A stretch of 64,000 nt of DNA, taken from positions 23,335,792 to 23,399,791 of the forward strand of contig NC_079511.1 of the NCBI RefSeq assembly GCF_000801105.2, read 5' to 3'. Numbering within the stretch: position 1 is the first letter of the stretch; each line of letters opens with the position of its first letter. Position numbers and translations under genes: made by a program. This document shows positions 24,399 through 36,314 of this stretch, piece by piece. A model generated the notes under the pieces. It searched no databases, was not told the origin of the DNA, and worked only from the letters and a program-made list of their open reading frames with translations. The stretch is from Raphanus sativus (taxonomy: Eukaryota > Streptophyta > Magnoliopsida > Brassicales > Brassicaceae).

Positions 24399-24547
24399 CT
24401 TTTTTTTTTTGAATGAAATGTTAAATTAGATTCAAAAGAAAAATGAAATTGTTTACAGCATGAGCCACTTTAGCTAATTAATTTGCTAAACAAAACCACA
24501 TAAACAATTATGTTCGTACGGCTTCGATCCATAGCTGGAAAGCACGA

Positions 24548-27500
24548 TCAAGTCTCCTGTCTTGTGCTCTGATGGACATAACTCTGATTTTTGACCAGTC
24601 TATCAATCACTGCAAAGAGAACTTCTTGAGATCTAGGTCTCTCTCCATGCCTCCGACAGTTTCTTTCATGCCAAATCATGTAGATAGTGGCTTGGAAAAC
24701 ATAACGAACAAGGAAGCTCCTGGTTCTGGTTAGGTTTGGCTGCTGTATGAAAGACAGAACCTCCATCCACTCATCCGAATAACCGTTACCCATAAGTACA
24801 TTCATCAGTTTGCTCCATAGTGATGAGGTAAACGTGCAGCTGAAGAAAAGATGGTTTCTCGTTTCCAACTGCTGAATACACAGTACGCACTTTCCGTCTA
24901 TCCCAGCGTTCCATGCCTCCATTCTATCTCCCGTGGGGAGCCGGTTATGGATAGCTAGCCAACTACAGAACCTATGCTTCGGCGTAGCATGCGTGAACCA
25001 GATTCCTCTATGCCAAGAGACTGGATCTCTTTTTGTTCTGATGTGATTCCAAGTTTCTGAAGTTATAAACTGTTCCTTGTAAATGTCGTGTTCCCCTTTC
25101 CAAAGAACAACGTCCTCCTCTTCAGAGCGAGATAAAGACTGTAGCTGGTTCTCAACTTGAATAAGGCCTGCAGAGCGATGAATTCTTCGTCTTCTCTTTG
25201 TCCAGGCGGTGTGAACCGTATCATGTTGCCTTATGCCTGTATCAATCTGACCCCTTGTGCCCAACTTATCCATCAAGCAGCCTAAAGGAGACCACTGGTC
25301 ATACCAAAAAGACGTCCCTTTCTCGTTATGAACCTCTACTCTGCAAAATTCTCGAGCCAGGTTTCTAACTTTCAAAATTTTCCGCCACATCCAAGAACCT
25401 TTTTGATCGTTTTCTTTCACAGCCCAAATAGTCTCATTCTTTAGAAGAGTGGAGTGAATCCATCTGACCCAGAGCGATGTTTTGTTTGAGATTAACCTCC
25501 AGAAAAGCTTTAAATTGGTAACCTTGTTCATCACTTGCAACGAACGAAGACCAAGGCCACCTTCTTCTCTAGGTCGGCAAACCTCTTCCCAACACAACTT
25601 TGCTTTACGTGGATTTAGCTCGCTTCCTGACCATAAAAAAACAGAACAGATCTTGTCAATTTCTTGTATACACGCCTTTGGTAGACGAAAGGCTAATAAC
25701 CAGAAACTGGAGATGCTCCATATAATTGAACCAAGAAGCTCAAGTCTGCCTGCATAAGATAGGTACCGGTTTTTCCATGAACCTATTCGCGTTCTTATTG
25801 TTTCGATGAGAGGTTGGTAATCAGAGCTGTTCATACTTTTAGTGGTTAGTGGTAACCCCAAGTAGCGCACCGGTAGTTGATCTGTTGTGAAGTGAAATTT
25901 ATTTTCCAATTCCATCTGGATATCTTCGAGTACTTTGCAAACTTGTCAAACACGTCTACTATGCCTTCCACTGATCGCACTTTCCCATCTGTTACCACCA
26001 TAAGATCATCTGCAAACGTCAGATGAGTTAGACTCAGACCTTTACATCGAGGATGATAGCCAAAGTTCCGAGCATGTGCCGCCTTGTCAAGAAGTTTAGA
26101 TAGAACATCCATTACAATAACAAACAGGTACGGAGAGAGAGAACATCCCTGTCGCAATCCCCTCTTGCTTTGGAAATAACCAGACAGCTCGCCGTTAACT
26201 TGGACTGACAAAGATGGTGTTGATATGCATAGAGAAATCCAGTGAATGAACTGATGGGGAAAGTTCATATCTCTTAGAGTATTAAGGAGAAAGGGCCATT
26301 GAACAGAGTCAAAGGCTTTGGAGATATCAATCTTGATGGCACAACGAGATGAGATATTGTCTTTGTGGTAATCCTTGACGATTTCAGTAGCGAGCAGGAG
26401 ATTTTCAATCAAAAGTCTCTCACTAACAAAGGCTGACTGGTTTGCAGAGATAAACTGAGGAAGAAGACGCTTTAGACGATTCGCAATAAGTTTTGATATG
26501 AACTTGTATAGCACATTGCAGCAAGATATCGGTCTATAGTCCTTCATCTCATTGGCTTCAGTTGTTTTCGGAATCAAAGCTAATATGGTTGAATTTACTC
26601 CTTTTGGAAGGAATCCTTTCACAAAGAACGCCTGAACTGCGATAACAAACTCAGGTCCGATGATATCCCATGTTGCTTTATAGAACTCAGCATTAAACCC
26701 GTCCGGTCCTGGCGACTTATTTCTAGGCATAGCAAAGAGAACATCTTTAATCTCTTGTGGCGTTACCGGTTGCACTAGATTCTGTGAGTCTTGATCAGAG
26801 CATCTAAAGGAGAGGAGGTCATGTAACTGCGAGACACCCATACCAGTGTAGTCCTCAGGCTGATATTGGAGGAATTCTCGGAAAAAGCTCTTTGCTTCCT
26901 CCTTGATGCCATTATCATCATTTACCAATCTTCCAACCCGACAACGGATCTCTCTGATACCATTAACTGCTTCTCGAGTAGCAATGGCTCTGTGATAGGT
27001 CTTATTATTCTGATCCCCAATTTTCAGCCAGTGTAGTTTTGACCTCTGCTTGAGAAAATTTTCTTCAAGTCTAGCAACAAATTCCCATCTTGCAAAAGCT
27101 GCATTTTCCAGTTCCTGATTTTGTGTCGAAGGGAACTGAAGGTTTAGCTCTTGCTTTTTACAAAGATCCTCATAAGCTTCTCTAAATTTTTTGACCAAAT
27201 TCCCATTCTTTCTTTGGCCAGAGATCTGATTACCGGTTTCAATTCCTTGAGCTTCTTTGAAAAGCAAAATAAGGATGATGTTCAGAGGAATATTTGTTGT
27301 GTTTCTGCCCAGAACATTTTCACCGTGGGCAAGAACTCTTCTAGAGTAGTGACTGCATTCACAAACTTAAAAGGCTTTCTTTTGGTTTGACTCTCCGGCA
27401 CGGTGAGATAAATACGACATCGCAAGTGGTCAGAGCAGCCACCAGCTTCAAAAACAGAATAAGCCTGAGAAAACCTCTGGTTCCATGCATCATTAACGAG

Positions 27501-28154
27501 AACGCGATCCAGTTTCTTCGATATAAGATCATTACCTCTTTTATTATTCCAAGTAAAAAGAGGACCATGATACACCATATCCACCAAAGAACAATGATTG
27601 ACCATGTCTTGAAATCTTCTCATTCACAAAGTTACTGCTGGAGAGCTATCAAAATTTGAATGCTCTGCCATATCCAAAGTTTCATTAAAATCTCCCAAAA
27701 TTATCCAAGACTTAGGACCAATGATTGGAGAGTTATGATGATCACATAAATCTCTCCACAATCCTTTCCTTTTTTCCGCGTTGTTCGACGCATAGACAAA
27801 AGAGCAGAAGATTTCCTCCTGCATCGATTCAAGCTTAACTGAACAAGTGATCACTTGACTACTCTTGAAAAACGGAGTGAGCCTCACATTGTTCTTCCAT
27901 ACTACCCAGATCCTACCCAAACGATGATGCTCATAGTTTGTCAGAATCGACCAATCTCTAAATATAGATTCCATCAAAATTGGAACTCTACCTTCTTTTA
28001 CCTTTGTTTCAATCAAACAACCAAAATCAAACTGCCTCTCCTCCAACCACTTCTTTATTACGGAATGCTTAATAGATTTATTTAAGCCGCGGACATTCCA
28101 AAAGAAGCACGACATATTATTGTTTTTTGGAGGAACGTTTCCTGCTTGCGCCAC
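24548..28154 (-). pseudogene. LINE ORF2 (endonuclease-reverse transcriptase), broken
   Basis: ORF2 starts at 28154 and overlaps ORF1 by 38 bp. The endonuclease opens with FFWNVRGLNKS and has WIILGDFNETL. An in-frame TGA at 27624-27626 interrupts it between SSPAVTL and MRRFQDM. A second stop lies near 27282 and a frame change between there and about 27200. The reverse transcriptase (27267-25846) shows NKSPGPDGF, DYRPISCCNVLYK, RGLRQGCSLSPYLF and FADD. A further shift and apparent small deletion near 25915 separate it from the C-terminal part with LPVRYLGLPL and the zf-RVT domain ending at 24548. It cannot make a full enzyme. Confidence 0.85.
25916..26120 (-). other. Reverse transcriptase active-site region of the inner LINE
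   Basis: This part encodes LTHLTFADDLMVV, where FADD is the catalytic box. The palm region is intact even though the ORF is broken on both sides. Confidence 0.6.
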
Positions 28155-29550
28155 TAGGTTTTGTATTCCTAGGCACAGCAGACTGTGAGCTTACACGAAG
28201 TGTTACTCTCGTTGGTCGGCCTGGTTTTGTTACCTTCCCGTCCTTTTTAAGTTCCTTACTTTCACCATCATGCTGCAGAATTTCTCCCTCCTCTGCATCT
28301 TCCCTGATGTTTTCAGTAGAGAGATTACCATCTTTCTCTTCTGTTTCCTGAGTCGTGCTCTGTGTATCCTCATCTTCCTCTTCTGCTAATAGCTGAAATC
28401 GGGATGGGGAGATTACTGGTTGAGTTTCCTGCATCTCTACTGATCGTCCAATTTTCCCCGGTGAAACACTCGACCAGTCTTTTCCTGTCTCCATTCTGTT
28501 TTCAGCCTCCGTAGTTGCTTGGTCATGTGGATAACCTTGAACTTCAAAGTTTATATTCTTTGCCACAGCAGGCGCCTCCTTCTCCACTGATGCCTCTGAA
28601 TGTTTGCCAACTTCCCTCTCTGTGGCAGACTCGGAAACTGTTACCACCTCCTCCATAACCTTAGTTGGGTGCATCTCCTCAACTGTTTCTCCCCCTTGGA
28701 GTCTCACTTCCTCGACTGGCCTTTGCTCATGGGTACCAGTTTCCTTACCCTGTTCAAGTACTTCTTTAGTTTCATTCATTACTTTTTTAACGCACTCTTT
28801 ATCCTTATGTCCCCATTTCGCGCAAAGAGAGCACTTAGTAGGAGTCCAAGGATAAGAAAACTTGATGTCAGCATTGATCCCAGTCTTGGAACGGAAGCGA
28901 ATGCCAGAAGGCAGTGGTTTTGTCATATTAGCATTAACGAAAACCTTTGCCTCCTCGAAATTAGAACATAACTCTGTTTCCGGGTGTAGTCTAACCGGTT
29001 TCCCTACATAGCTGGCTATAAAGCCGAGTCCCTTCCAGGAAAACATGCTATGCGGAACGTTTTCCATTGTAACCCACATGGGAACAATCTTCACTTCTGT
29101 TTCTTCATTCTCTTTTTCTGACAGAGGAGCCCATTTAGAGAGTATCATAGGGATGCCCGCAATATTCCACACTCCACGTCGCAGAACACGGATCCTGGTT
29201 TGTTGGTCACAGATTCTAAACTTCACCGTTCGTTCATTCACCGCATACACATCGATCTTAATATTTTTGTTTCCCAAAGGCCATATCTTGTTAACAAGAA
29301 TATGGATCTTAGCCACGTGAGAAGCAAGATCCAGAAACCTTCCTTCAATAAAATCCTCCCACAAGGGGACTGTGTTAACGAGAAGATCGTCGGGTATTTC
29401 TACCATCTGAGTACCATCTACATCTTCAACTCTTACGTCATGGCTCACGAGAACATGCTTCTGTTGAACCGCTTTAACAAAAGACTTTTTACCAAACTGT
29501 ATATCATCCGCAACCTTCAGAGGAGAGCTCTCCGGTACCGGCGCCGCCAT
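28117..29550 (-). CDS. LINE ORF1 protein with DUF4283 and a CCHC knuckle
   Basis: The 477-residue open frame encodes the nucleic-acid-binding ORF1 protein of an L1-type LINE. The N-terminal DUF4283-like domain spans roughly residues 60-200 (WPLGNKNIKIDVYAVNE, VWNIAGIPMIL). A zinc knuckle CSLCAKWGHKDKEC follows, then a long acidic, Glu/Thr-rich low-complexity tail ending in basic SGASRKRSSKKQ. The ATG at 29550 is preceded by a short leader (cagaaccctag on the plus strand) typical of LINE 5' ends. The frame is undamaged although ORF2 is broken. It would coat LINE RNA during target-primed reverse transcription. Confidence 0.8.
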   Translation of the reverse strand: MAAPVPESSPLKVADDIQFGKKSFVKAVQQKHVLVSHDVRVEDVDGTQMVEIPDDLLVNTVPLWEDFIEGRFLDLASHVAKIHILVNKIWPLGNKNIKIDVYAVNERTVKFRICDQQTRIRVLRRGVWNIAGIPMILSKWAPLSEKENEETEVKIVPMWVTMENVPHSMFSWKGLGFIASYVGKPVRLHPETELCSNFEEAKVFVNANMTKPLPSGIRFRSKTGINADIKFSYPWTPTKCSLCAKWGHKDKECVKKVMNETKEVLEQGKETGTHEQRPVEEVRLQGGETVEEMHPTKVMEEVVTVSESATEREVGKHSEASVEKEAPAVAKNINFEVQGYPHDQATTEAENRMETGKDWSSVSPGKIGRSVEMQETQPVISPSRFQLLAEEEDEDTQSTTQETEEKDGNLSTENIREDAEEGEILQHDGESKELKKDGKVTKPGRPTRVTLRVSSQSAVPRNTKPSGASRKRSSKKQ

Positions 29551-29640
29551 GGAGCGATCCTTAGGGCCGTCACAACGCGAAGAAAAACTCAGAACCCTAG
29601 AATCGCTTTCAGAATCACCCTCAGAGCTATTTTAGGAAAG

Positions 29641-30294
29641 TCAAATCATTTCATAAACAATTGCCCAAACATGTGAATAATCATCCCCCATAAGCTTCCC
29701 AGCAAGATTCTTCCAAACCGCTTCAGCATACTCACATTCAAAGAAAATGTGATTCCTTGTTTCCATCTCCACATCACAAAAAGAACAACCAACATTTGAG
29801 TTACCTCCCCAGCTCATCATCCTGTCCCCCGTGGACAGTCTATTATGATTTGCCAGCCACGCAAGGAAAGCAAACTTCGGTGTCGCATAGGAGAACCAAA
29901 TACCCTTAGACCAATTACACTCTTCACTTCTGGTTCTCAGAATATTCCAAGTGTGTCTTGTTGAGAATTTGCTCTTGAAGACATTTTCCTTCTGCTTCCA
30001 AAGACCAACATCATCAGCATCATTCACCGTACATTTCAATAACTCTTCTTCTATCAAATTCAGAACAGGTTCTCTATGCCTTCTTCTACGAGACATCATC
30101 AACACTTCAGCAACCGTTGCTTCCTTACTGATACCCATACTCATATAACCTCTCTCCCCCACCAGATCAATAATACAACCCAACTCAGACCAAGACTCAT
30201 GCCAGAACAGAGCTTGTTTCCCACTGTTAATTCTCACTTTGTAGAGAGATTTCGCCTTGTGTCTGAATTTGAGTATTTTTTTCCACATCCATGA
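29641..30294 (-). pseudogene. zf-RVT domain fragment of the outer LINE ORF2
   Basis: This 215-codon open segment starts inside the domain (WMWKKILKFRH) and shows FWHESWSELG, KGIWFSYATPKFAF and the zinc-binding CSFCDVEMETRNHIFFEC block. It resembles the equivalent part of the inner LINE but is clearly a different copy. It ends at the inner LINE boundary. Confidence 0.75.
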
Positions 30295-30301
30295 ACCAGC
30301 T

Positions 30302-30850
30302 TGAATATATGTAAAAAATCAATTTTTGAATATATGTATATTTTTGAATCAATTTTTTGATATAAATCAACATTAAATTTTAAATTTTATTTTATGATTA
30401 TTTTATACAAAAATAAGTAATTAAATTGACCAATTTTCATATATTTTAAAACGGGTCCAGATATATATTATCTGATAATATAATGAACTTTCAGTTTTTC
30501 TTAGTAGCATGAGCTAATTATTTATTTTATAATATACTACTATCCAAAATAAATCATATCAATAGCAATATTCAAAAGCTTTATAAGCTACATATGTTAG
30601 GGAATATATGTTTCTTTTTATAAATCAAATCAATAGCAATATTCAAAAGCTTTATAAAAAGAAAGTTTAAATTAAATGTGTTTCGTTAATCATAAAAGTT
30701 TGAATAATGGCAGATACATTTTTATTTAATACATGTAGATACATATATAAACCAATCGGTTTAGTATTACTGTGAAGGTTTGTAGCTACGTACATCATAA
30801 CTTTGGTTTGTAATTTACATCAAGATTTATTATTATTGTGAAAGTTTATA
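30302..30850. other. AT-rich intergenic DNA
   Basis: No gene or element boundary is visible apart from the outer LINE target repeat at 30311-30322. Confidence 0.5.
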
Positions 30851-31111
30851 CTCCCTCCGTTTCTTAAAGAGTGTCGTTGTAACATTTTTCACACAGATTA
30901 AGAAAGTTGTTGAAATATATGTAAGTTGTAATTAATTATAACTCTTTGACCAATAGTATTTTAGATAAATAAAATTATTTATAAAATCAATGCAGTTTAC
31001 AATTAATTTTCAACTGAAAGTTAGTATAATTTACATTGGAATTGTAAAGTGACACTCTTTGTATAACAAGAAAATGAACTCAGAGTGACACTTATTATGA
31101 AACAGATGGAG
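30851..31111. mobile_element. Stowaway/mariner-type MITE
   Basis: CTCCCTCCGTTTC at the left and GAAACAGATGGAG at the right are inverted ends of a 261-bp element flanked by TA on both sides. No coding capacity. Confidence 0.75.
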
Positions 31112-31287
31112 TATAATTTAGACACTGGTATAAAACTGTAAATCAACCGGTTTATTATTTCGAGGTTTGGAAAAATACACATGACGTTCTTTTTTGGTAA
31201 GTGAATAATATGACTATTTTGGTATAAATGTGTTAATTGATTTTTGGTTAATTAGTAGTTATTAGTGCAATGGCTTTCACTAGTAAA

Positions 31288-31991
31288 CTAGATTCTGATC
31301 CGCGCTTTTGAAGCGCGAAATATTTTACGATGAAAGATTTCACTAATAATTTAACAAATATTTTGGTTATTTTTAAAGAGTGTGTATTTAAAATATTTTT
31401 GCATTTAAATCAGTATTTTTAAATTCAACCCGATTGTGATTATACCGGTTAATCCGGAGATCTGACAATTCAATTTATGTTTTTAAAATATTCATATTAA
31501 AAAATCACTAAAACCCGAGACTAACCGATTGAACTGATGGATGACCGATATGTAATCTAATTGGATTTAAATTGTAATAGCGTCATAATTTGTAATCTTA
31601 TAATCGAAATTTTAAAGTTCACTATTTTGCAATTTATGAAATTATGACGTTTCTACAAAATTTTAAAGAGAAAATGATAGATATAAAATAACTAAGATTA
31701 ATTATTGTATTATTTGGAAACACTGATAGTAATATAAAAAATATATTGTTTGGAAACATTGATAGTAGTATAAAGAAATAAGTATATTGTTTGGAAACAT
31801 GGATAGTAGTATAAAGAAATGAATATTAGTGACTTAATGTATGTTTAACTATAAAGTATAAAAGTGTATTTAATTTAAAAACTTACAAAATAAATGTTAG
31901 GTCCAACAGAATGTTTCTGTTTTAATAAGATTGATATTTAAAATAAGTAAATATTATTTTCTATTTGTACTTCACTTTTAATAGGATAAAC
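31288..31991 (-). mobile_element. Two minus-strand Helitron 3' ends
   Basis: At 31288 and 31991 the plus strand reads a-CTAG followed by gatccgcgcttttgaagcgcg and gatccgt...gcggat respectively. These are reverse complements of the Helitron hairpin-CTAG|T terminus. Both elements would extend to the right. I could not find matching minus-strand 5' ends, so only the termini are called. Confidence 0.5.
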
Positions 31992-32520
31992 TAGATTATG
32001 ATCCGTCCAAAAAATGCGGATATATTTTTGTTTTACTTTTTAGAAATTTAGGTTTTTTATTTAGTTTTTTTTGTCATATTTATATTTTTCTTTGTATAAT
32101 ATTTTTTATATGATTAATAAGAATTTCTAATCTATTCTAAATATTTGGACCAAACGTATATCAATAAGTCATAATGCTGTTTTAATAAAATAGATCTGAA
32201 AAAAATTAATTCAAATATTAATTCAGTTGTGATTTGAATTAATTATAATAACAAATATAAGTTTTGAAAGATTTCACAATAAACGTTGATAAAAAAAGAT
32301 TCATAATACGTTCTTTTGAAATATTTCACAATAAATATTCTTTTAACTAATCAGAATATTCGTGATTTAAGTAAGTAAAACGTGATTTGTAAGAATAATT
32401 ATTGGTCATTTAATCTGATTAAAATCTTTAGGTAACAAATAATATATTTTTTTTGTTAACTAAATTGGACATGATGTGCAAGGTGGTTTGTTAGAGAATA
32501 TACGGATGATGCTGATTGTT

Positions 32521-32676
32521 TTTTTTTAACACTGGATTTCTATTTCAAGAGAATCAAAGAGTATCACAATCCCTGGACAGGTACCAAGGGAGATAAGAAA
32601 ATAAACGAAGGCAAAAAGCAACAACGAAAGAAACAGCACTAAAGATGAGGCCATTCTCGTCCAAGAGCAAAACAAG
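32521..32676 (-). mobile_element. 156-bp 5'-truncated LINE/retroposon
   Basis: The direct repeat ggatgatgctgattgtt occurs exactly at 32504-32520 and 32677-32693. A T-run at the left end is the tail of a minus-strand insert whose 3' end resembles a LINE 3' UTR. The perfect 17-bp duplication shows recent target-primed insertion. Confidence 0.75.
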
Positions 32677-33172
32677 GGATGATGCTGATTGTTATCTATT
32701 TAATAATGGTGATTGGTTAAATGTAGGAAAGGTTAATAAATTGTTATTGGTTTAATTGTGAAACGAAATTATTAGTTTAGATATGATGGACCAAAATTAT
32801 CTTTAAATTTTGGTCAATCTATTTTGACTCATTTAAACTAATTGTCAAAGTTATAAGAAAAAAAGATTTTAATCACAAAGGATTGTAAATATAAGAAGAA
32901 CAACTGGTTGAAAAATTAATGTAACAATAATTATGAACCGAAAACATACAATCCTTTAATTTTATATATTAAAAAATTACTTAGACAACAAAAATATATT
33001 ATGGTTCGGTTTTGATATGGTAAGTTTTATAAAATTGTTATAAATAAGTATGAAACTTTGATTAGTTGTATTTGATTCTCTAGAAAATATCAGAAAAAAT
33101 AAATTAGTGGCATTGAAAGTTTTGAACACGTACATGGTAGGCAGTTGGGATATATATAAAGTACAGTGAAAC

Positions 33173-33232
33173 CTCTATAAATTAATAATGTTGGGAGTAC
33201 ACCAAAACTATAATTTTTATTAATTTATAGAG
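33173..33232. repeat. Inverted-repeat remnant upstream of the CNL fragment
   Basis: ctctataaattaataa (33173-33188) and ttattaatttatagag (33217-33232) are perfect inverted copies. They look like part of a decayed MITE lying where the 5' half of the resistance gene should be. Confidence 0.45.
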
Positions 33233-33319
33233 ATTATTAATTTATTAATATACTAATTGAACCAAAAACTCAATTTGAGACTATAAAATTATATTAATTA
33301 TATTAAGATTCTTTCGATT

Positions 33320-34710
33320 TTGAAGTTCAGCTATGACGGTTTAGAGGATGAAAAGGTGAAATCATGCTTCATGTATTGTTCTTTGTTCCCGGAAGATTAT
33401 GAAATAAAGAAGAAGGATCTGATAGAGTATTGGATCAGCGAAGGAATTATAAAAGGAAAGAGAGATGAAGATGGAAGTAACAACAAAGGTCATGTTATAA
33501 TTGGTTCGTTAGTTCGTGCACATCTATTAATGGAATCCGAAATTGGATTCACACCTGCGGTGAAAATGCATGATGTGTTACGTGAAATGGCTCTTTGGAT
33601 ATGGTCTACTTCTGAAAAAGAGGAAGAAAAACAGTGCGTCAAAACAGGTGCGAAGCTAAGCCGTATACCAGATGACATTAACTGGTCAGATTTGAGAAGG
33701 ATCTCGTTGATGAGTAATCAAATTGAAGAAATATCTTGCTGTCCCGAATGCCCCAACCTTTCGACTCTATTTCTCGGGGATAACGATCTGAAGGTTATAC
33801 CGGGTAAATTCTTTCAGTTTATGCCAGCCCTTGTCATCTTGGATCTTTCGCGTAACCAAAGTCTTAGGGACTTGCCGGAAGAAATTTGCAGTTTGATTTC
33901 ATTGAAATACCTCAATTTATCATTCACAGGTATAAGTTCGTTATCAGTTGTTTCGTTATCAGTTGTTTTGAAGGGGTTGAGGAAACTAATAAGCCTGGAC
34001 CTGGAGTACTGTAGCTTACTTAAAAGCATTGATGGGATAGGAACAAGCTTACCAAATCTTCAGGTGTTGAAACTATTTCGCTCTTGTCATTATATTGATG
34101 CAAGATCGATTAAGGAGCTACAACTTTTAGAGCACTTGAAGATTTTAACAGTAAGCGTGAACGATGCTTTAATGTTGGAAAGTATCCAAAGAGTGGAGCG
34201 ATTGGCGAGTTGTGTTCAACGCCTTTGGATTTACGATATTTTCGCAATGGTTATAACATTAAACACGATAGCTCTAGGTGGTCTTCGACAACTTGAGATT
34301 GTGGATTCCAGAATCCCAGAGATAAAGATAGATTGGAAATGCAAAGAGAAAGAAGATCTTCCTCCTCCGTGCTTCAAGCACCTCTCCAGTATTGTTGTAC
34401 ATGATTTGGAAGGTCCAAAAGAATTGACCTGGTTATTATTTGCTCCAAATCTCAAGAATCTTGAGGTGAGATATTCAGAAAGCCTAGAAGAAATAATAAA
34501 CAAGGAGAAGGGAATGAGTATTGGCAATCTGCATCCTGACATAAAGGTTCCCTTTGCGAAGCTAGAATCCTCACTTTAAGGGGTTTGCATGAATTACAGA
34601 GAATATGCTCAAATCCTCAGGCTCTTCCATCCCTGAAAAATATTTTTGTCAAAGACTGCCCAAAGCTACCGAGAGCTGCCACGGAGTTTCCAAGGAACGA
34701 AGAGGAATAA
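33320..34710 (+). pseudogene. Truncated CNL (RPS5-like) disease-resistance gene
   Basis: The open frame (33320-34579, 419 codons) begins inside the NB-ARC domain at KFSYDGL. It has RNBS-D (CFMYCSLFPEDYEI) and the MHD motif (VKMHDVLREMALWIW), then leucine-rich repeats to the end. The coiled coil, P-loop, kinase-2 and GLPL motifs are absent because upstream DNA is repeat sequence. Near 34568-34571 one base appears to be missing: the frame ends ESSL, while the family's C-terminal repeat continues in another frame to a TAA at 34708-34710. An in-frame 15-bp duplication (LSVVS twice) sits near 33940-33967. Intact relatives are intracellular immune receptors. This copy cannot bind nucleotide and is a pseudogene. 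Confidence 0.85.
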
Positions 34711-35210
34711 GGAAGATGATGAATGAGGCTCGGAAGCCCCAGTTGCATATGTCATATGTGTGTGTGAGTGTATCCACTCTCAGGTCTTAAACTTGATGTT
34801 CGGCTTTTGCTTGAATGTCCTTGTTGCATTTCTACTTCTCTCCAGTTTGATACATTTTCATCAAAGCCTTCTTTCATTTGTGTTTTTTCTTTTCTTTTCG
34901 ATTCATGGATATCTTGATTGATGCTTGCCAATGCCATGGCTGGTGTTTCTGAACTTGGTTTTATGTTCTGCTTTTGCTTGAATGTCATTGTTTGTCAATT
35001 TTGTTGTATTTCTCAAAGCTGGAAAACCTCATTGTCTTTTCGATTCATGGATCTCTGACGCAAAACCTCATTGTTAATTGTAAGAAAACGACAGTGGCGT
35101 CTTCTTCAGTTTCTGCAGCTTCGTTAAGCTTTGAGTATCATATCATGGTGGTCGGCGAAAATTGCTTTAATACTTGATTGATGCTCGCCATGACTGTTGG
35201 TTAATGGCTT
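34711..35210 (+). other. 3' flank of the CNL fragment with internal repeats
   Basis: Former 3' UTR/flank. It has two copies of a gcttttgcttgaatgtc-type segment (about 34802 and 34970). The part at 35101-35208 reappears diverged at 39750-39869. Confidence 0.5.
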
Positions 35211-35750
35211 TTCTCTCTTCTTTGAATTAAAAGAGCTAAGATAGAACAACACATAGAGGGAGGGCATCTTAATTTGACAAAACTTTGGGACTTTATTATA
35301 TCAATACTATTAATTTAGAAGCATGACCGGTTGATAAATATTTAGTCTAACTAATTATTTTCTTAACCTACTTTAAAAAATAAACTAACTCTTTTTTAAC
35401 TGCATCTAAATCTATATATTTCATACCTGTTATGTAAATTGTAACCTCTTTTTTTCCTATACTCTAGCAATCCATAACTGTTATGTATTAGAACTTATAA
35501 TTTATTTATTTCATTTTAAAATAGTTGTTTAATTAACCAATACAGATTCTGTAAAAATTATATTTTATTCTTTCTACTCAATCAAAAACGCAGGGTGAGT
35601 AAATTCTTATTCACTCTTAATTGTTTGTGGTTTCTTGGTTAAATTAAAAGAACCCAAATGGCTTTTTAATGCTCTGACTTTTGTATTTTTATTTTTGGGA
35701 AATATTAACACTATAATCAAAATTTAGGCGGTTTATAAAGCCCAGCTTCA
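35211..35750. other. AT-rich intergenic DNA
   Basis: No supported feature. Confidence 0.5.
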
Positions 35751-35752
35751 TA

Positions 35753-36011
35753 CTCCATCCGTACTACTTTAAATGGTTTTTAAGTTTTTTTGCACATAGA
35801 TTAAAAAAATAAAATAAAAATTCTATATAGTTTGTTTTGGTTATATAAAATATCATTAAATGAAACTCATTCAACCAATAAAAAACTCAGCATTTTGTAA
35901 TTAGTTACAAAATTTAAATAATATTAAATTCTATCTAGAATAATGAGAACATCAATTATTTTGAAACAAAATTTTTTTCTCTTAACACCAATTAAAATGG
36001 TACAGAGGAAA
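35753..36011. mobile_element. Stowaway/mariner-type MITE, diverged
   Basis: Left end ctccatccgtac and right end gtacagaggaaa are imperfect inverted repeats flanked by TA (35751-35752 and 36012-36013). About 259 bp, non-coding. Confidence 0.55.
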
Positions 36012-36081
36012 TATTCCATTAAATAGTGAATAGCTTTTCAATGTCCCATTTAATCAATACATTTTACATTGAAAACAAATA

Positions 36082-36314
36082 CTCCCTCCGTTTCTAAAAG
36101 ATCTATATTCTAGAAAAAATTGTTTCAAAAAGATGTATTTTTATGTTTTCTATACAAAAATTACAAATTTCAATAATATAAATTGAATTTATTGAAAGAC
36201 TATTGGTTAAAATGCATTGGAATTTGATAATTTCTAAAAATAATGTATGATTGATGTATTTTATTAATATGTGTGAAAACACCAAAAACATATATCTTTA
36301 AGAAATAGAGGGAG
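36082..36314. mobile_element. Stowaway/mariner-type MITE
   Basis: CTCCCTCCGTTTCTaaaaga at the left pairs with tctttaagAAATAGAGGGAG at the right. TA dinucleotides flank both ends. 233 bp, non-coding. Confidence 0.75.

Larger units (their letters stand above)
24400..29635 (-). mobile_element. L1-type LINE, inner insertion, full length but decayed
   Basis: The element reads 5' to 3' from about 29635 to a T-run at 24400-24410, the poly(A) tail of a minus-strand LINE. ORF1 (DUF4283 plus a zinc knuckle) is intact. ORF2 (endonuclease, reverse transcriptase, zf-RVT) has stops and frameshifts. It sits inside the coding part of an older LINE. I found no clear TSD at this junction. Confidence 0.7.
24122..30301 (-). 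mobile_element. Older 5'-truncated LINE interrupted by a second LINE
   Basis: A minus-strand L1-type LINE keeps only its 3' portion. The zf-RVT-like C-terminal domain lies at 30294-29641 and the tail, 3' UTR and T-run at 24398-24122. The halves are separated by a younger LINE. The target repeat gtaaaaaatcaa occurs at 24110-24121 and 30311-30322, with partly matching flanking bases, which supports one original insertion. The 5' boundary near 30301 is within the coding region, as in typical 5' truncation. Confidence 0.65.
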
